Positions 44,278 through 56,676 of a stretch of DNA of 64,000 nucleotides are shown piece after piece. Where the stretch lies: positions 226,250,348-226,314,347 of the forward strand of contig VDFB02373365.1 of the NCBI GenBank assembly GCA_007258455.2. The letters run 5' to 3'. Position 1 is the first letter of the stretch. Each line of letters begins with the position of its first letter. The notes under the pieces were generated by a model. The model ran no database searches. It saw nothing but the letters and a program-made list of their open reading frames with translations, and had not been told where the DNA came from. A program made the position numbers and the translations under genes. This stretch comes from Sequoia sempervirens (lineage: Eukaryota > Streptophyta > Pinopsida > Cupressales > Cupressaceae).

Positions 44278-47200
44278 CTAAAATCCATACCTAAGAATCA
44301 CAACTATTCTATTCCTTTGTGCTTGATTTACAAAATTTCTACTACATGATTTCAAAACTTTCTCCAACCAAAGACCCATGAAATTGGCCTTGAATTCCCA
44401 TTTATAGAAACATGGGAGCAATAAGCTTTGAGACAAATTACACTTACACTCACATTTAACATTTGACATTCATTTTCATTTGAGTTTCAAAACTTCCCCA
44501 AGCGGTTATATTTTTCATTTCCATGAGGGAGAAAGCACATAAGACAAAAATCATTTCCATTCATTGAAGAAGATTTTCCCACCTTCAAAAATGAATCTTT
44601 CATGCATTGTAGTATCACCAAAACCTCTTCTTCATGAGCCAAAAATATCTTCCACATGCACTTGCAGTCAGCAAGAACTTTAAAACAAGAAAGCAATTGA
44701 AAAGAGAGAAGCAGACCCGTCCATGTCAGAACATTTGCCATCAATTTTCACTACTAGGAGGAGATAACATTTTTCAATACTTCAACATAGGATTTATCTG
44801 TAAAATTTTCAAGCCATGTGTTAAACTCCTCCTCATTTGGCCACTGCATACCCAACAATTTTTTCACCTTTGTATTGTACTATTTATATCTTGCATCAAT
44901 TAATATTCAGGCCTTCTTGACAAATATATCCATTCGTACCTCTATTCATGTCATGTCATCAATGGCTACATTTAACATAGTGAAATCAATGAGGATAATA
45001 CCTTCCTTAAAATGTGGGAGTAGACCTCCCAACTCCTCTTTCCAAGCATCAAACTATTTCAACCCTTTGTCATCCAAAATATTAGGCATACCACTTCTTT
45101 CCATGTCTCTAAACATTTTTAACTTATTCTATAACTGCATACCTAACTTGCTATGGAATATTGTGATTTCATTAAAAAAATCAATAACCTTTAATAAATC
45201 AATAATATTTGTGGGAGCCTCAGGGTCTTCTTGCATATGAGGCATCATTTCCTTGAGTACAACTACCCTGGTACTACATTTGTTCCATTCATTCTGGAAT
45301 GCATACTGAACCTTCACATATTTTGCATTTGCTTCATGAATACTCTTGTATACACCCCACAAAGTATCAACCTTATTTACCAATTTTACAACTCTATGTT
45401 TTAAAATATCATCAAAAATATTATCCACAACCTTTACAATCTCTTCTTTGGCCTTCTTTACATTTTCCATCTATGCTTCAGCTCCTTCTTCAGGCTATGA
45501 ATTCTTAGTGATATAATTTCCCTATCTTGAGTTGATAACCCTAAATAGGATGAGGAGGGTGAAGGAAATTCCCTTATTTATTGAATAGCATGTGATGTAG
45601 CTCTCATTTTATTGCATTCATCCAAAAGAATATTGTAATACTTTAATAATGCATCATATTTCTTCTAAGAAATTTGTGCAGTGTCAGCACTAAGCATTGC
45701 AGCATGCATAGATAGTTTTGCAACTTGAATAGGGGTTATATCTATGGCCCACTTCACTACCACTGAGCTAAGAACCTCCTCAATTGACCTGAAAACCTTA
45801 GGTTTTCCCATGTTAGGTGTCATGGACCAAATCTCAAGAGCATGCAATTTTGGGCTAAAACTTGATCTAAATACCCAGTTGTCAAAGTGTTCCTCTAATA
45901 TAGAAGCTTGAGGAGCCTTCTTGATTGCCTCTAATGAAATTGCAGAGGTAAGAGTACACCCTGGAAGTAGCATTATTCCACTCTTTGTGACAAGTTTCCT
46001 GGCTTTAGCAGGGGTAATGGCTACTATTTCAACCATTATCTTATCTTCTTCTACTTTCTTTGCCTCTTCCTGCTACAAAGGATCCACAACAACTTTAACC
46101 TTTTCAATTCTCTCTTTTATGTCCTTACTCCTCTATTGGATGGTGAAATCTTTAAACACTTTTGTCTGTACAAAAGCATTATCTGCTAGAAATTCATCAT
46201 AGGCCTTGATCCTTGGATCATCATTGGCCTTCTCATCATACTATCATTTAATAATCCTATCCTGGGGGACCTCTGTGTCAAGAGGATCATTCATTTTGGG
46301 TGAGGGGAATTTCATTTCCACCTCCTCATCATCTAGCACATGCTCTGCAATCTACTCTTCCCCAATTATCTCAATATCTTCTGCTTGGATCTCTGAAGGA
46401 AACTCAAGAACATCCATGGCTTCATGTTGTTGCAGTTCCAATAGAGCTTGTGCCTTTTCAGTATCTGCTTTGATTTTTACCTTAAACTCACCACTTTGAT
46501 AATAATTCAACTTTTTCACATCCTTCTCTAAAGGGTTCTCAATTTCATCATATGGACTCACATAGAATTTATTTCTTTCCATGATATCTTCCTCAATGCT
46601 GCAAATAAGAGTCCATTCCTTCTTCCTTAATGCAACTACTCCATTAGATGTTAGATTTCTTATTACATCATCTATATATAAAAAAATTGTGAGGAAAACC
46701 ATATAAACCTTTCTTCCTCTTCATATCATTTACAAATCCTTTAGGATCAAAATTCCTAACCTCATCAACTAGCATCTAGAGGTTATTCAGTATTATCCCA
46801 AATTTCTCATAGGCTTCTTTGGTAATGGCTTTGAAATATGCAAAAGCACATTGTGTCACTATCACCAAGCCCTTCCTAGGAGTTATAAATTGCTCCTTAT
46901 CCATAAAATCAAGTTTCCACATCAATTCCATGAATTCCAATCTATTAGAGACATAAAGTGGTAGGCAATGAGGTGTCACCTTGGCTCCATATGCCTTGAT
47001 TAATGTGTACTATGAATGCAGAAACTAATCAACCCAATTGTGATTCTCTGGTGACCCTTCCACATCCTTAGGGTGCATAATATCTCTTATAACTCTTGAT
47101 AATTTTTAAATGGGGTCCAATCCCAAACTCTCCAACAAACCAAACCTTGTGACATTGAAAAATAACAAATAATTTGAATGGGGACAATTTTGGTAGCAAA

Positions 47201-48213
47201 TATGTGTCCACATTTGGATAGGCACAGGGTTTCCTTCCTCATCCAGTTGCCTTAACTTCAATTTATTCTTCCATTTTTTCCTTTCTAGCATAGAGAATCA
47301 TGTGCATCAACAAAGAATAATGAGGGAAAGACAATGGGGCATTCCCCTCCTTCAAACTGATCAATCCCTTGTGCATTTTCTCAATAATGTATGCAACATA
47401 ATAGAATCCCCTATTGGAATTCCAATTTTTTATATCAATTATCATCACCAACAGATCAATTTCTATTCTTTCATCAAAACTACGAGCCAAAAGCTTATTC
47501 AAGCAATAATATGTGTTCTTGAAATAATTGACAAACTCCTCACATTCAAAGGGCTCCAAGTCCTTAGGAAAAAATCCTCCCTTATCATTTTTTCTATGCT
47601 TGGAAAGCACATTCTTCTTGTACCCATATCTATTCTACTCATTTTCATTGTATAAATCTACACGATTGATGTTGAATATATAATTGGGGTCCAATTTGAA
47701 CACCTCCAAAATTTTATCTCTTGTCACCTCAAGGAGTAGGGTTCCATTCTCACTTTTGATTTTCCTATCCTTGGGATCATAATGTTTTTTTAGTTCCAAC
47801 ATCACATCCACTTCTACAAATACATTTGGCAATACAAGCCTCTTGAGGTTAAAACCCCATAAATGTCTAGTTGGTCGTCCGACATACCTTCTGTTAAAAG
47901 AATATAAGAATAGATCCCATCCACTTTGTGGTTGAGCAACCTCTCCAATCCCACCAACAAGATCAATCAACCTACTGGTTACAACAGCCTAACCTGTGGC
48001 ATTTTTTCCATTTTGTGACCCTCCCTCATTGATATCTTTGGATGCACCCTCTCTAAATCTATCATGAGTTTTCTTTTCTCCTTTAGACTTTGTAGGTTCT
48101 CTAGGAATATCTAGCTTAGGCGAGGGTTTATCATCCTCAGTTTTAGGTTTCTTAACCATCTTTTGTTTAGGTTTTCTCTCTGGTTTGGCACTAGATTCAC
48201 TGGGTTCACTCAT
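44278..48213 (-). pseudogene. Long charged extra ORF downstream of gypsy pol
   Basis: A decayed ORF of about 1,300 codons on the minus strand. It begins at 48213 with a Lys/Pro/Glu-rich tail (start MSEPSESSAKPERKPKQKM). A globular domain follows (about 47990-47100) with WDLFLYSFNRRYVGRPTRHL, FVEVDVMLELKKHYDPKD, LLLEVTRDKILEVFKLD and ECEEFVNYFKNTYYCLNKLL. Then comes a broken middle part and a C-terminal coiled-coil-like region (45470-45129, ENVKKAKEEIVKVVDNIFDD). More than ten stops or frameshifts are present. It has no RT, integrase or membrane segment. It lies 2 kb past the pol stop in the same direction, the place of extra (env-like) ORFs in some plant gypsy lineages. It could instead be the first ORF of another element. 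Confidence 0.6.
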
Positions 48214-50236
48214 TTTGAAGATATGATAGAGCTAGGGTTTCAAATTTTTAACTAATGGAAAGTAATTACTGATTTATGTTCTCAAGAAACAAATTTATAG
48301 AATAAAAACCCTCCCAGAATTCACAATTCATACCAACCCAATTGAGATTGCATGATATAACAAAACCTTGCAAACCCTAAAGCTCTCAAAATTTTTACTA
48401 ATTCCAAAACCAGCTTACACAGAGAAGTGTGATTATTTTCTTACCTAGATGGACTTTTTTTGTCAATTCCTCTACAATAATTCATTGGAGCTCATCATGC
48501 CTTCTTCTCAAACTCAATTAATTTCTCTATTCTTTACGGGTGCAATTGTGGGAACAAATGATCCAACAACCTTCTTTATGGCTAGTGGATGGAGCATATA
48601 CACCATTAATGTATGATAGAAATCTCATGTGACTAAATTTACACTTAGCCATTTGAGTTCAAATTCTTGTTGTTGATCATTTTTTTTAAAACTCCATCAG
48701 TGGCTCTCCTTTCTTTTCACTCCTTTTCTTTTTTTCATTTAGCGATGTTCTTTAGATGCTGCTACATTGCCATTATTTTCCTTTGTCACCTTTCTTCTAG
48801 AAGCCATTTCTCATTGCTACTATGATCTATACTCCTTTGGATGAATCTATGATGCCTTAGTACCTGGTGATGAGAGGAATATTCCATTGAATATGCCATT
48901 GCTCATTGCTGATATGTTTTTAAGACCTTCACTTGTATCTATGATGGTTCAAGGCAGCACAATGGGAGGTAGACTTAACATTCCATCGCTAATAATGAAT
49001 TTTCCTTTTCCTTCATGTGTCCTATCAGCAATGTAAGCAACATGCATGATATTTTCTCATTCATTAGATTTGGGTCCTTCTTTCATTATATTCATTACCC
49101 ATCGATCATCACTAATTCATGTTTCAAAAATTGGGCCATATTAGCAAAGGGAGAGAAGTGGTGATGGAACATGATTTGGCCACATGTCCATGTTACAATA
49201 TCAAGGGCAATGGAGGAATTTCCTTTAGTAATACTTCAAATCAGCGATGGAACATTAGGACAATAAACCTCATCACTCTTTGCTACTTTGAAAAAGATAA
49301 GTGAGTTGCTATCCATGATGAGTGATGAAAGCAAATACAAAGAGCTTATAAGGTCATCATGCATCACTAATTTAGAACTTAAAACTTATAAGAAATTAGT
49401 GATAAAGAAGTAGCCAATGATAGCAAAGAAAACACACACATTGTGAATCGCTAATGTGAAAGTCAAGGTTAAAAACCAATCCGTGATGAGTGATACAAAA
49501 GAAAACTATTCATCGCTCATCGCCAATTCAAGAAAAGCATTCACAAAACAATCAGTGATAAGCGATGTGCAATGCAATAAACGATAACTTAAGTGGAGGA
49601 ATTTTGCACACATGCTCACATGTTTTAAAGAGGGGACCAACTAGGAGAAACATAAGACAAGGCCTTAAAAGGACTTAAGAACATTTTATGCAAAGGATGT
49701 AAAGTCCAAATATTTCAAACCCTTAACTCTATAAAATATTTGGATCCTCAGACCAAAGTAACAAGGGAAATATTAGGCAACAAGTAAATGGGGAGCCCTA
49801 ACCACATGGGGATGGTCATTTCACAAACACCAAAGACTTAAGTCATTTTAAATTGACTAGAAACATACTATAGCATGTCAAGAGAGGATTAGATCAAAAT
49901 GACAATGGTTTAGACAAGGAGAAAATATGCTAAGTAAACACACTCCTCAACATAAAACCCTAAACCCTATTCTTATCAGACCAAAAAACCATTCAAGTAA
50001 AGGCACTTTAGACTAGTGGAATAAGAGAATTTGAGGTTCCACTAATGGCTCTGATTGGGGATGCATGTCTCTCACAGGTATGGTGATATTTCAGATCTCA
50101 TGGTTGAAGGAGACCAAGCACAAGGACACCAAAAGCTAAGGACCTGGCCAGACAAGGAAAGAAGAGTAGACCCAAGCAAAATAACATATATACAAAACTT
50201 ACAAGACTATATAATGTACATGGAAAAGAGCATATT
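48214..50236 (-). other. Spacer between pol end and extra ORF, with recurring short motif
   Basis: No coding frame is supported. Between about 48990 and 49575 the word ATCGCTAAT, or variants such as ATCACTCATC and GTGATAAGCGATG, appears roughly ten times on either strand at irregular spacing. A stretch ATCAGAGCCATTA (minus strand, 50055-50043) resembles part of an initiator-Met PBS but has no LTR beside it. Confidence 0.45.
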
Positions 50237-51460
50237 TCAAGAAAAATATGGCTTCAAGAACTGTCCATGTACTATCAGTTCAAGAAGTTCACTTGTTAAG
50301 CTTTGTAGAAAGTAAAAATCTTCACCATGTGTGTTGGATATTAGATAAGGGCCTAACCATAGTGCTTCAAATTTTCCATGCTTCCCCTTGTCTTGAGCTC
50401 TTGCATTCCACATCAACACCATACTATCCACTTCAAATTTTCTAGGAAAATTTTTCCAATCATACAAGTGCTTGACTTGTAGCTGTATTTTTGCATTCTT
50501 GTCACAACCTTCTCTTCTAGTTTCATCTAACTATATAAGATTGTCAATCCTATGTTGCATTTCATCACAAATGTTCTCATCATACTCTTTCACAAACTTG
50601 TATATTTTTAGAAAATTATTATGAGGCGTCCTAGCATCCAAACCATAAACTAGACCAAATAGCAAATGACTAGTGGCTTTCTTTATAGTAACTCTGTCAG
50701 CCCATAGTGCAAGATTCAACTTTGAATACCAAGCATTCTTGTTCTTCTCTATCACTCTTTTGAATATTTTCATTAAACTTCTGTTACTAGATTCAGTCTG
50801 ACCATTCCCTTGAGGATGGTAAGGGGATGAATAAGAAATATGTATTCCATGTTTTTCACAAAAATCCTTGAACTTATCAGACCTAAAACAAATGGAATTA
50901 TTTGAGATAATCTTCTATGGGACTCCAAACCTGATTAAAATGTTGTTCATTAGGAACTCAATAACCACTTTACTTGTTTCCTTCTTTGTGGAGATCACTT
51001 CCACCCACTTTGTAAAATAGTCAGTTGCAACAAGGATCCATGAGTGTTCCCCTTTAGATTTTTCTGATATTTCACCAATGAAGTCTATACCCCATTGCTA
51101 GAAAGGGGCCTAAATTAAAATAGGCCTAAGTGGTAAACTCCCTGAAAAATTCATCTTCCCCGCAAATATTTGGCAAGCATCACAAGTCTTAACAAACTTG
51201 TGGGCATCCTTAAAAACTATAGGCCACCAAAATCCCACCCTCAAAATATTGTGAATAGTTTTTTTAGCCATGTAGTGACCACCACACACTCCATTGTGCA
51301 TTTCTTGAAAAAGTTCCAATGCTTGTTTTCCATCAACACACTTAAGCAATACTCCTTCTTGGATTCTCCACCATAATTCATTGCCAATGATGGCATGCTT
51401 AATGGAATGTAAATTTAATGTTCTCCTCTCATTATCAACCATATCCTCAAGACATTGCAT
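50237..51460 (-). pseudogene. Gypsy integrase of internal minus-strand element
   Basis: On the minus strand: zinc-binding domain with HNGVCGGHYMAKKTIHNILR and KTCDACQIFAG (51340-51170). The core has WGIDFIGEIS (first Asp), IISNNSICFR near 50900 (second Asp replaced by Asn) and HPQGNGQTESSNRSL (Glu present). The C-terminal GPF-like domain (50467-50237) has FEALWLGPYLISN and ends LIVHGQFLKPYFS with a stop. Several stops and frameshifts break the core. It lies downstream of RT on the same strand. The Asp-to-Asn change alone would abolish strand transfer. Confidence 0.85.
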
Positions 51461-51479
51461 AGTTTGTAAATACTAAATA

Positions 51480-52238
51480 ATTCTTCTATACCAACCACAA
51501 CTTTTCATATCACAGATAGGTGCAAAATCAACACATTCAACTTGATTTATTTGGTTTTCCTCCAAGTTGGTTTCAGCCATTAACTTAGCTAGACCTTGTC
51601 CTCTTACAAACTTGGTAATCTAAACATAAAATTTGAACTCTTGGATCCTATTGATCCATCTACACCTTTTTCCTATAGTCACTTGTTGAGTAAAGATATC
51701 TTTCATTGTAGCACTTGGCACAAGAGGCCATGACTGTAGCTCCCATTAAATATGTTCTAAAAAAATTCGCAACCTTAACTAAGGCATATGCTTGCTTCTC
51801 AGTCATGTCATATTTAAGTTCTATAGCCTGCAAGACTTACTAAAGAATGCAATAGGCTGCTCAAAACCTTCGTCATTTTTCTACAACACAGTAGCAATAA
51901 TATGGAAAGAAGCAAAGAAGAAAATATGCATAGTCTTGGAAAAATATGGATATTTTAGGATTGGATCCTCTTTGATAGCTTGTTTTATGCTCTTGAATAC
52001 CTAGATAGGCTCCTCACTCCAAACCACCTTCTCTCCTCTCTTTAACATCTTAAAGATAGGCATTGTAATCTCAACAAAGTTAGTGACAAACCTGAACTTA
52101 AAAAATTGATTTGACCAAAAAATGACTAGATACCTTTAGCATTTTTTGGTTGTGGGATCTTGTTTATGGAAGCTACTCTCTTAGGATCAATCCTTATCCC
52201 ATATTTAGACATAATGTGGCCTAGTAGCTTACCTTCCT
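51480..52238 (-). pseudogene. Gypsy RNase H of internal minus-strand element
   Basis: Minus-strand words NEGFEQPIAFFSKS and LELKYDMTEKQAYALVK (about 51900-51780) are the RNase H tail typical of Ty3/gypsy pol. They lie in shifted frames between RT and integrase. The domain's catalytic acidic residues cannot all be placed because of breaks. Confidence 0.7.
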
Positions 52239-53102
52239 TTACTCTAAACACACATTTTTAGGATTCAATGAAATCCCATACTCAAGTTCTTTCTTAAAAA
52301 CTTTCTCCATATGCATACATTGATCTTCCTCTTTTTTACTATATATAGTTAAGTCATCTTGATAGATGACTAAAAATATGTCTATGAAATTAGAAAATGC
52401 TACGTCCATGGCTCTTTGAAAGGTAGTCCCTACATTTGTCAATCCAAATGGAATCCTGACATAGACATAAGTGCCCCATGGAATTGTGAAAGCCATTTTG
52501 TACTACTTAGATTCTTTAACCACTACTTGATTATAACCTGGGAATCCATCCATCATAGACAACAACTCACAGCTAGTTACTTTTTGTAGCATGGATTCCA
52601 TGTTTGGAAAAGGATAATTATCCTTCAATAATGACACATTCAAATTTCTAAAATCAACACAAAGTCTAATTTCACTATTTTTCTTTCTAACTAGGACTAA
52701 ATTAAAGACCCAAAGTAGAATTCCTGATAGGCTTAATAATCCCAACATCCCTCAACTTTATAAGTTCAAATGTATTTCATGTTGGAATAACTCTTCCTTA
52801 TACACCTTCAAGTCATCATATAACCATGCAAACACATTTCTATATTTCCTTAATAGAGCAATCAACATTTTCATAACTTGAGGTTTAATCTTCTTCCCAA
52901 TATACAACTTCTTTAGAGCACTCTCTACTCCAAGGTTGATTTCCTCCAAATAATCCTTGTGAGTGGATGTTTTCTTGGTATTGCTTCTATCAGGGCCATC
53001 AAACACCCTTTCTAATTCTACCAATCCTTTAGGAATGTTTTTAGTCTTGAACTGAATGATCTCATTTCCAAATATAGTCTCTTTACCATCCACTTCTCCC
53101 AC
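52239..53102 (-). pseudogene. Gypsy reverse transcriptase of internal minus-strand element
   Basis: Begins with the pre-RT segment (53102-52758; NVFAWLYDDLKVYKEELFQH). Motifs then appear in order: SEIRLCVDFRNLNVSLLKDN, LLSMMDGFPGYNQVVVK, IPWGTYVYVRIPFGLTNVGT and the catalytic box Y-Q-D-D-L-T-I-Y-S at about 52365-52340. Both Asp residues are kept; Gln at the second position is uncommon (usually Met, Val or Ile). Frame breaks lie at about 52750 and 52500. The style (GYNQV, FLVIYQDDLTIYSK) points to a non-chromoviral gypsy. Confidence 0.85.
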
Positions 53103-53683
53103 AAAGGCTCCAAAGTTGATCTCTTGACCTTCATATTATTCTATACACTACAAGAATCTCAAGATGTCATCATCATCATTAAACACCTTACATTTCTTTA
53201 TATTATCAAGAACTAAAGTTATAAATTGCACTTCAACCTTTGAAATGCCAGAAAATGTAATATCATTTGGTGAGAGGGAAATTTTAGCAAGTAATCTGCC
53301 ACTCTATTGTTGCCCCTATCCAACCAATCAATGCCAAATGCATCAAACTATTCAATTGAGTCCTAGACAACATTTCTATACTGCCTCAATCTAGTATTTT
53401 TTTATACATATTTTCCTCTAACCTAATAAAATACAATTTCTAAGTCTCCAATGACTCTTAACTTCTTAATACCATGTTTCTCAGCCAATCTCAACCCTAG
53501 TATTAAGTCTTCATACTCAGATACATTTTCTGTGCAAGCAAACAATAATTGAAATGAGAATTTGAAACTTTGACCACTGAGAGATGAGTATTACCCCTGC
53601 ACCAGCTCCATCCTTTAAGAAAGCTCCATCAAAATGCATGTTCCACAAATCATCATTGTTTTCTTGTTGTGTTACTTCCTTCT

Positions 53684-54420
53684 CTAGGGGTGCGGGTTTT
53701 TTTCTTCCTCTTCATGTAACTCTTCAATTCTGAAGTTTTTCATACCATTGTCTACAAAATGAATCCTATTTGCTTCTCCCACAAACTCAATGATATGTGG
53801 AGCTCTTGGTTCCCTCACAAGCTTGACGTCCTTACCCTTAGTTGGAAAATTTGCAAAGGACATGCTACCTCCCATGGAGGAACTCCACTTTCTTGATAAC
53901 AACATGCCATAATTGGGTGGGATTTCCACCACAACTATACTCATGACAAACTCTTTATCGAGAAAAGCAAATAATATGTATGGGACATCTTTAATAACTC
54001 CAATAATTGGATTTCTTTGGAGACCATGGCATAACACTTTCTATATGCCCAATTAATTTTTAGACCCATTTACTTCATGATCTCCACTGGCATGATATTT
54101 GATGAAGCCCCTAAATCAATCATGCAGCTCTTTAATAACTTACCATCAACAATCAAAGTTACATAGAAAGGATCAATATTTTCTGGGCATGTTGTAATAG
54201 TACTGCACAAATAAATTTGAGGGATTTCACCAATGTCTCCCTCCATTACTTCATCACTAACTTGATTTCCACTCACTTTAGGCAGATTAGTCACCTTGTT
54301 TTCTTCATAGGCCTGAGTGGCACCATTGATAAGGGTCACTTCCTTCTGCTTATGTTCATCAATCATCATCATTTTCATCAATGGAACAGTCACCTTTACT
54401 TGAGAGAGATGTTGAAACAT
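53684..54420 (-). pseudogene. Gypsy aspartic protease of internal minus-strand element
   Basis: The active-site strand reads SCMIDLGASSNIMPVEIMK at the end of the 54420-54070 frame; D-L-G-A-S matches the plant gypsy D-[SL]-G-A-S form. After a stop, the 54037-53684 frame holds the flap side (MLCHGLQRNPIIGVIKDVPY, PPNYGMLLSRKWSSSMGG), which corresponds to the conserved LLGRxWL segment. It separates gag from RT. Confidence 0.75.
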
Positions 54421-54439
54421 ATCAATTGGATTGTACTTT

Positions 54440-56391
54440 GGTAGTTCATAAGGAACTCCACTTTATTCTTCAATTTGAGCCTTTGGTTGATCCAATTTAT
54501 TTTCAATCTCTCTCCTATCATGATTCTTTTATTGATCAACATTTGACTTTTGAGTCTTTACTTTGAAAATTGAACCAACAACCTCATCAAGCTTCTTGTA
54601 TGTAGCATCTTTCTTGGCCCAAATATGAGGTCCTTTGGTTTCCTTAGTTTTGACCTCTCCTTTCTTAAACTTAGCAATTATTTTGTTCTAGTCTCCTATT
54701 TCTTTGTGTTATGTTCCTTCGTGAACATACTACTAGGCTTACCTTGATCGCAGTTAACAACTCTAGTTCTCAAGTTATGAGTATTTCTAGCATGCTCTAC
54801 CAAGGTTGCAGTCATTTTCTGATACTCCTCATCAGATGGTCTTCTCAAGGACACATCTAATATGTCATCATTCTCCATAGCACATATATTATTCTCAATT
54901 TCTTCATCTTCATCAAGGAAAACTTGTTGATGGTATGATTTTGATTTATGTCTTTGACAGTCAACATCAACTTCTTGTGATTCTTCCTCTAAAGAAAAAT
55001 CCTCATCAACAAAGTATGATCTATGCATAAGCACATCAACTTCAACATCATTTTCTTCCATTAGCTCATAATCATCTAATTGGGCTTGTTCTTCTTCAAA
55101 CTGCCTTGCCACCAAACATGTTTGAGAAGCATGTGGCAACTGGTATACAACACACCAAGGTGTGTCATCAGCAAGATTAACTGAGTTTTTCTACAAAGGA
55201 TCAGAGGGGGAATTTGTTTTAAACACTCTTCTAACTATTGGGAACTAGTTTTCCATTATTCCAATTAGTGTTATATGGATGGTCTTGCAGATGGGGAGGT
55301 CTCTCATTCTTGTGAAGATTGGGCTTATCATTTTTCATATCCCTTTCTTGTTTGGCAAGCCTATAGTTGATATCCTTCTTAGAATTTACAACATCGTCAA
55401 TCTTATCTTCAAGAGAAGATCCTTTTTCTCTAGATTTTCTATCTTCCCTCTTTCAACTCTTAAGGATTTTTACATCATCTCTTCTCCCAACCTTACCACT
55501 TGCTCTACTGATATTGTCAATGTGAATTTCCATCTTAAAAGCTTCTCTCAATGTTTGAGGAATCTTTTCCAACAAGTGGTAACTCATTTTTTCATCAAAA
55601 GCATTACAATAGTTCACCAAGTATACACTATCATTTAGTCTCAAATGATGAGGTAATCTATTCATAGCCTTTTGAAACCTTACATTGAAGTCAACAACAA
55701 CCTAATTTCAACCTTTAGAGATGTTGTTGAATTGGTTGAGGAGGAACCTTGAATCAATCATATCATCATGTTGTTCTCTGAATAGCCTTTTGAACTCTTC
55801 CCAGGAACCAATACTTTTACTAGGTAAACCTCTATACCATTCTCTGGAATCCTCAGTGAGTGATTACATGAAAATAATCATCATCACATCCTTAGCTTCT
55901 ATCTCAAAGTCATCAATTACATTTTAAAATTCCTTCAAGTGATCTTCACCACTTATGGCATTGTTACTAGAGAATTTCACCAAAGCGGGGCTAATGTCTT
56001 CAGGGAACTGATTTGGATAGCTAGGAATACCAACAAAAAAAATTTGTTGGTACCTTTCCACTCACATTGGCCTCCTAGTAGCTCAGTCTCTATGAATATT
56101 TCTAGGCTCATTGTCTTCCTGGTCACTAGATTGATTATTATCCTTGCCATTTCCACCCCCACCATTTTCACCACCTCCACTTTTCTTTCCACCACCACCA
56201 CTTCCATCCCCATCTTTAGAGTAAGAATTCTTGTTTTTATGACCACCTCCACCTCCACCACCACTCCCACCAGGAATGTGTTCATTTGACTTTCTTTTAT
56301 GTGGTTCAAGATTAGTGTGTCCAAAGCTTGAATATTTTGGATCTTGGTTGATGATTGTCTATACATCATCAAATTTTTCTACATCAGACAT
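54440..56391 (-). pseudogene. Gypsy gag of internal minus-strand element
   Basis: Start chosen at 56391 (MSDVEKFDD). A Gly-rich basic run follows (HIPGGSGGGGGGGHKNKNS, about 56280-56190). Next is the capsid domain near 55990-55450 with DSREWYRGLPSKSIGSWEEF and FNVRFQKAMNRLPHHL, then a Lys-rich region. The C-terminal part is acidic with a repeated Glu/Asp pattern (55139-54696, YELMEENDVEVDVLMHRSYF). At least five stops are present, including two in the capsid domain. The start lies 286 bp from the LTR at 56677, a normal leader length if the LTR were on the same strand, which it is not by PPT and PBS. Confidence 0.75.
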
Positions 56392-56660
56392 CTGATCTTT
56401 CTAGTCCTCTTTGAGTTGAACTTATGTTCAATATTTTTTGAGAGATCAACCAAAATTTCCAAATTTCTGCCTAATCTCTCAAGGGGGTAGGGTACCGGCT
56501 TAATTCCTTCCACTAGGGAAACAGTGGGGCATCCAATAAATAAATAAATTTTTGATTTGAGCAATAGCTGAAAAATCAATTTTTTTTGAATTTTTTATTC
56601 GATCAACAGTTTTAATCTGAAAAGTGTCAATATTTGAACGAATGTAACGTGTACCTCGCT

Positions 56661-56676
56661 TCAAAGAGGGGGAAAA
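56661..56676 (+). promoter_or_regulatory. Polypurine tract of 20.9-kb element
   Basis: CTTCAAAGAGGGGGAAAA directly precedes the LTR start TGTAGACAC on the plus strand. A second G-rich box, CTCAAGGGGGTAGGGTACC, lies about 190 bp upstream, at the place where gypsy 3' ends often carry one. Confidence 0.8.

Noticed and set aside
45921..46499. Plus-strand frames rich in Ser/Thr opposite the extra ORF
   Set aside because: They are antisense shadows of the charged minus-strand ORF.
50043..50055. Initiator-Met PBS-like ATCAGAGCCATTA on the minus strand
   Set aside because: The TGGT start is missing, no LTR end lies upstream, and the position is simply 3' of pol; probably coincidence.
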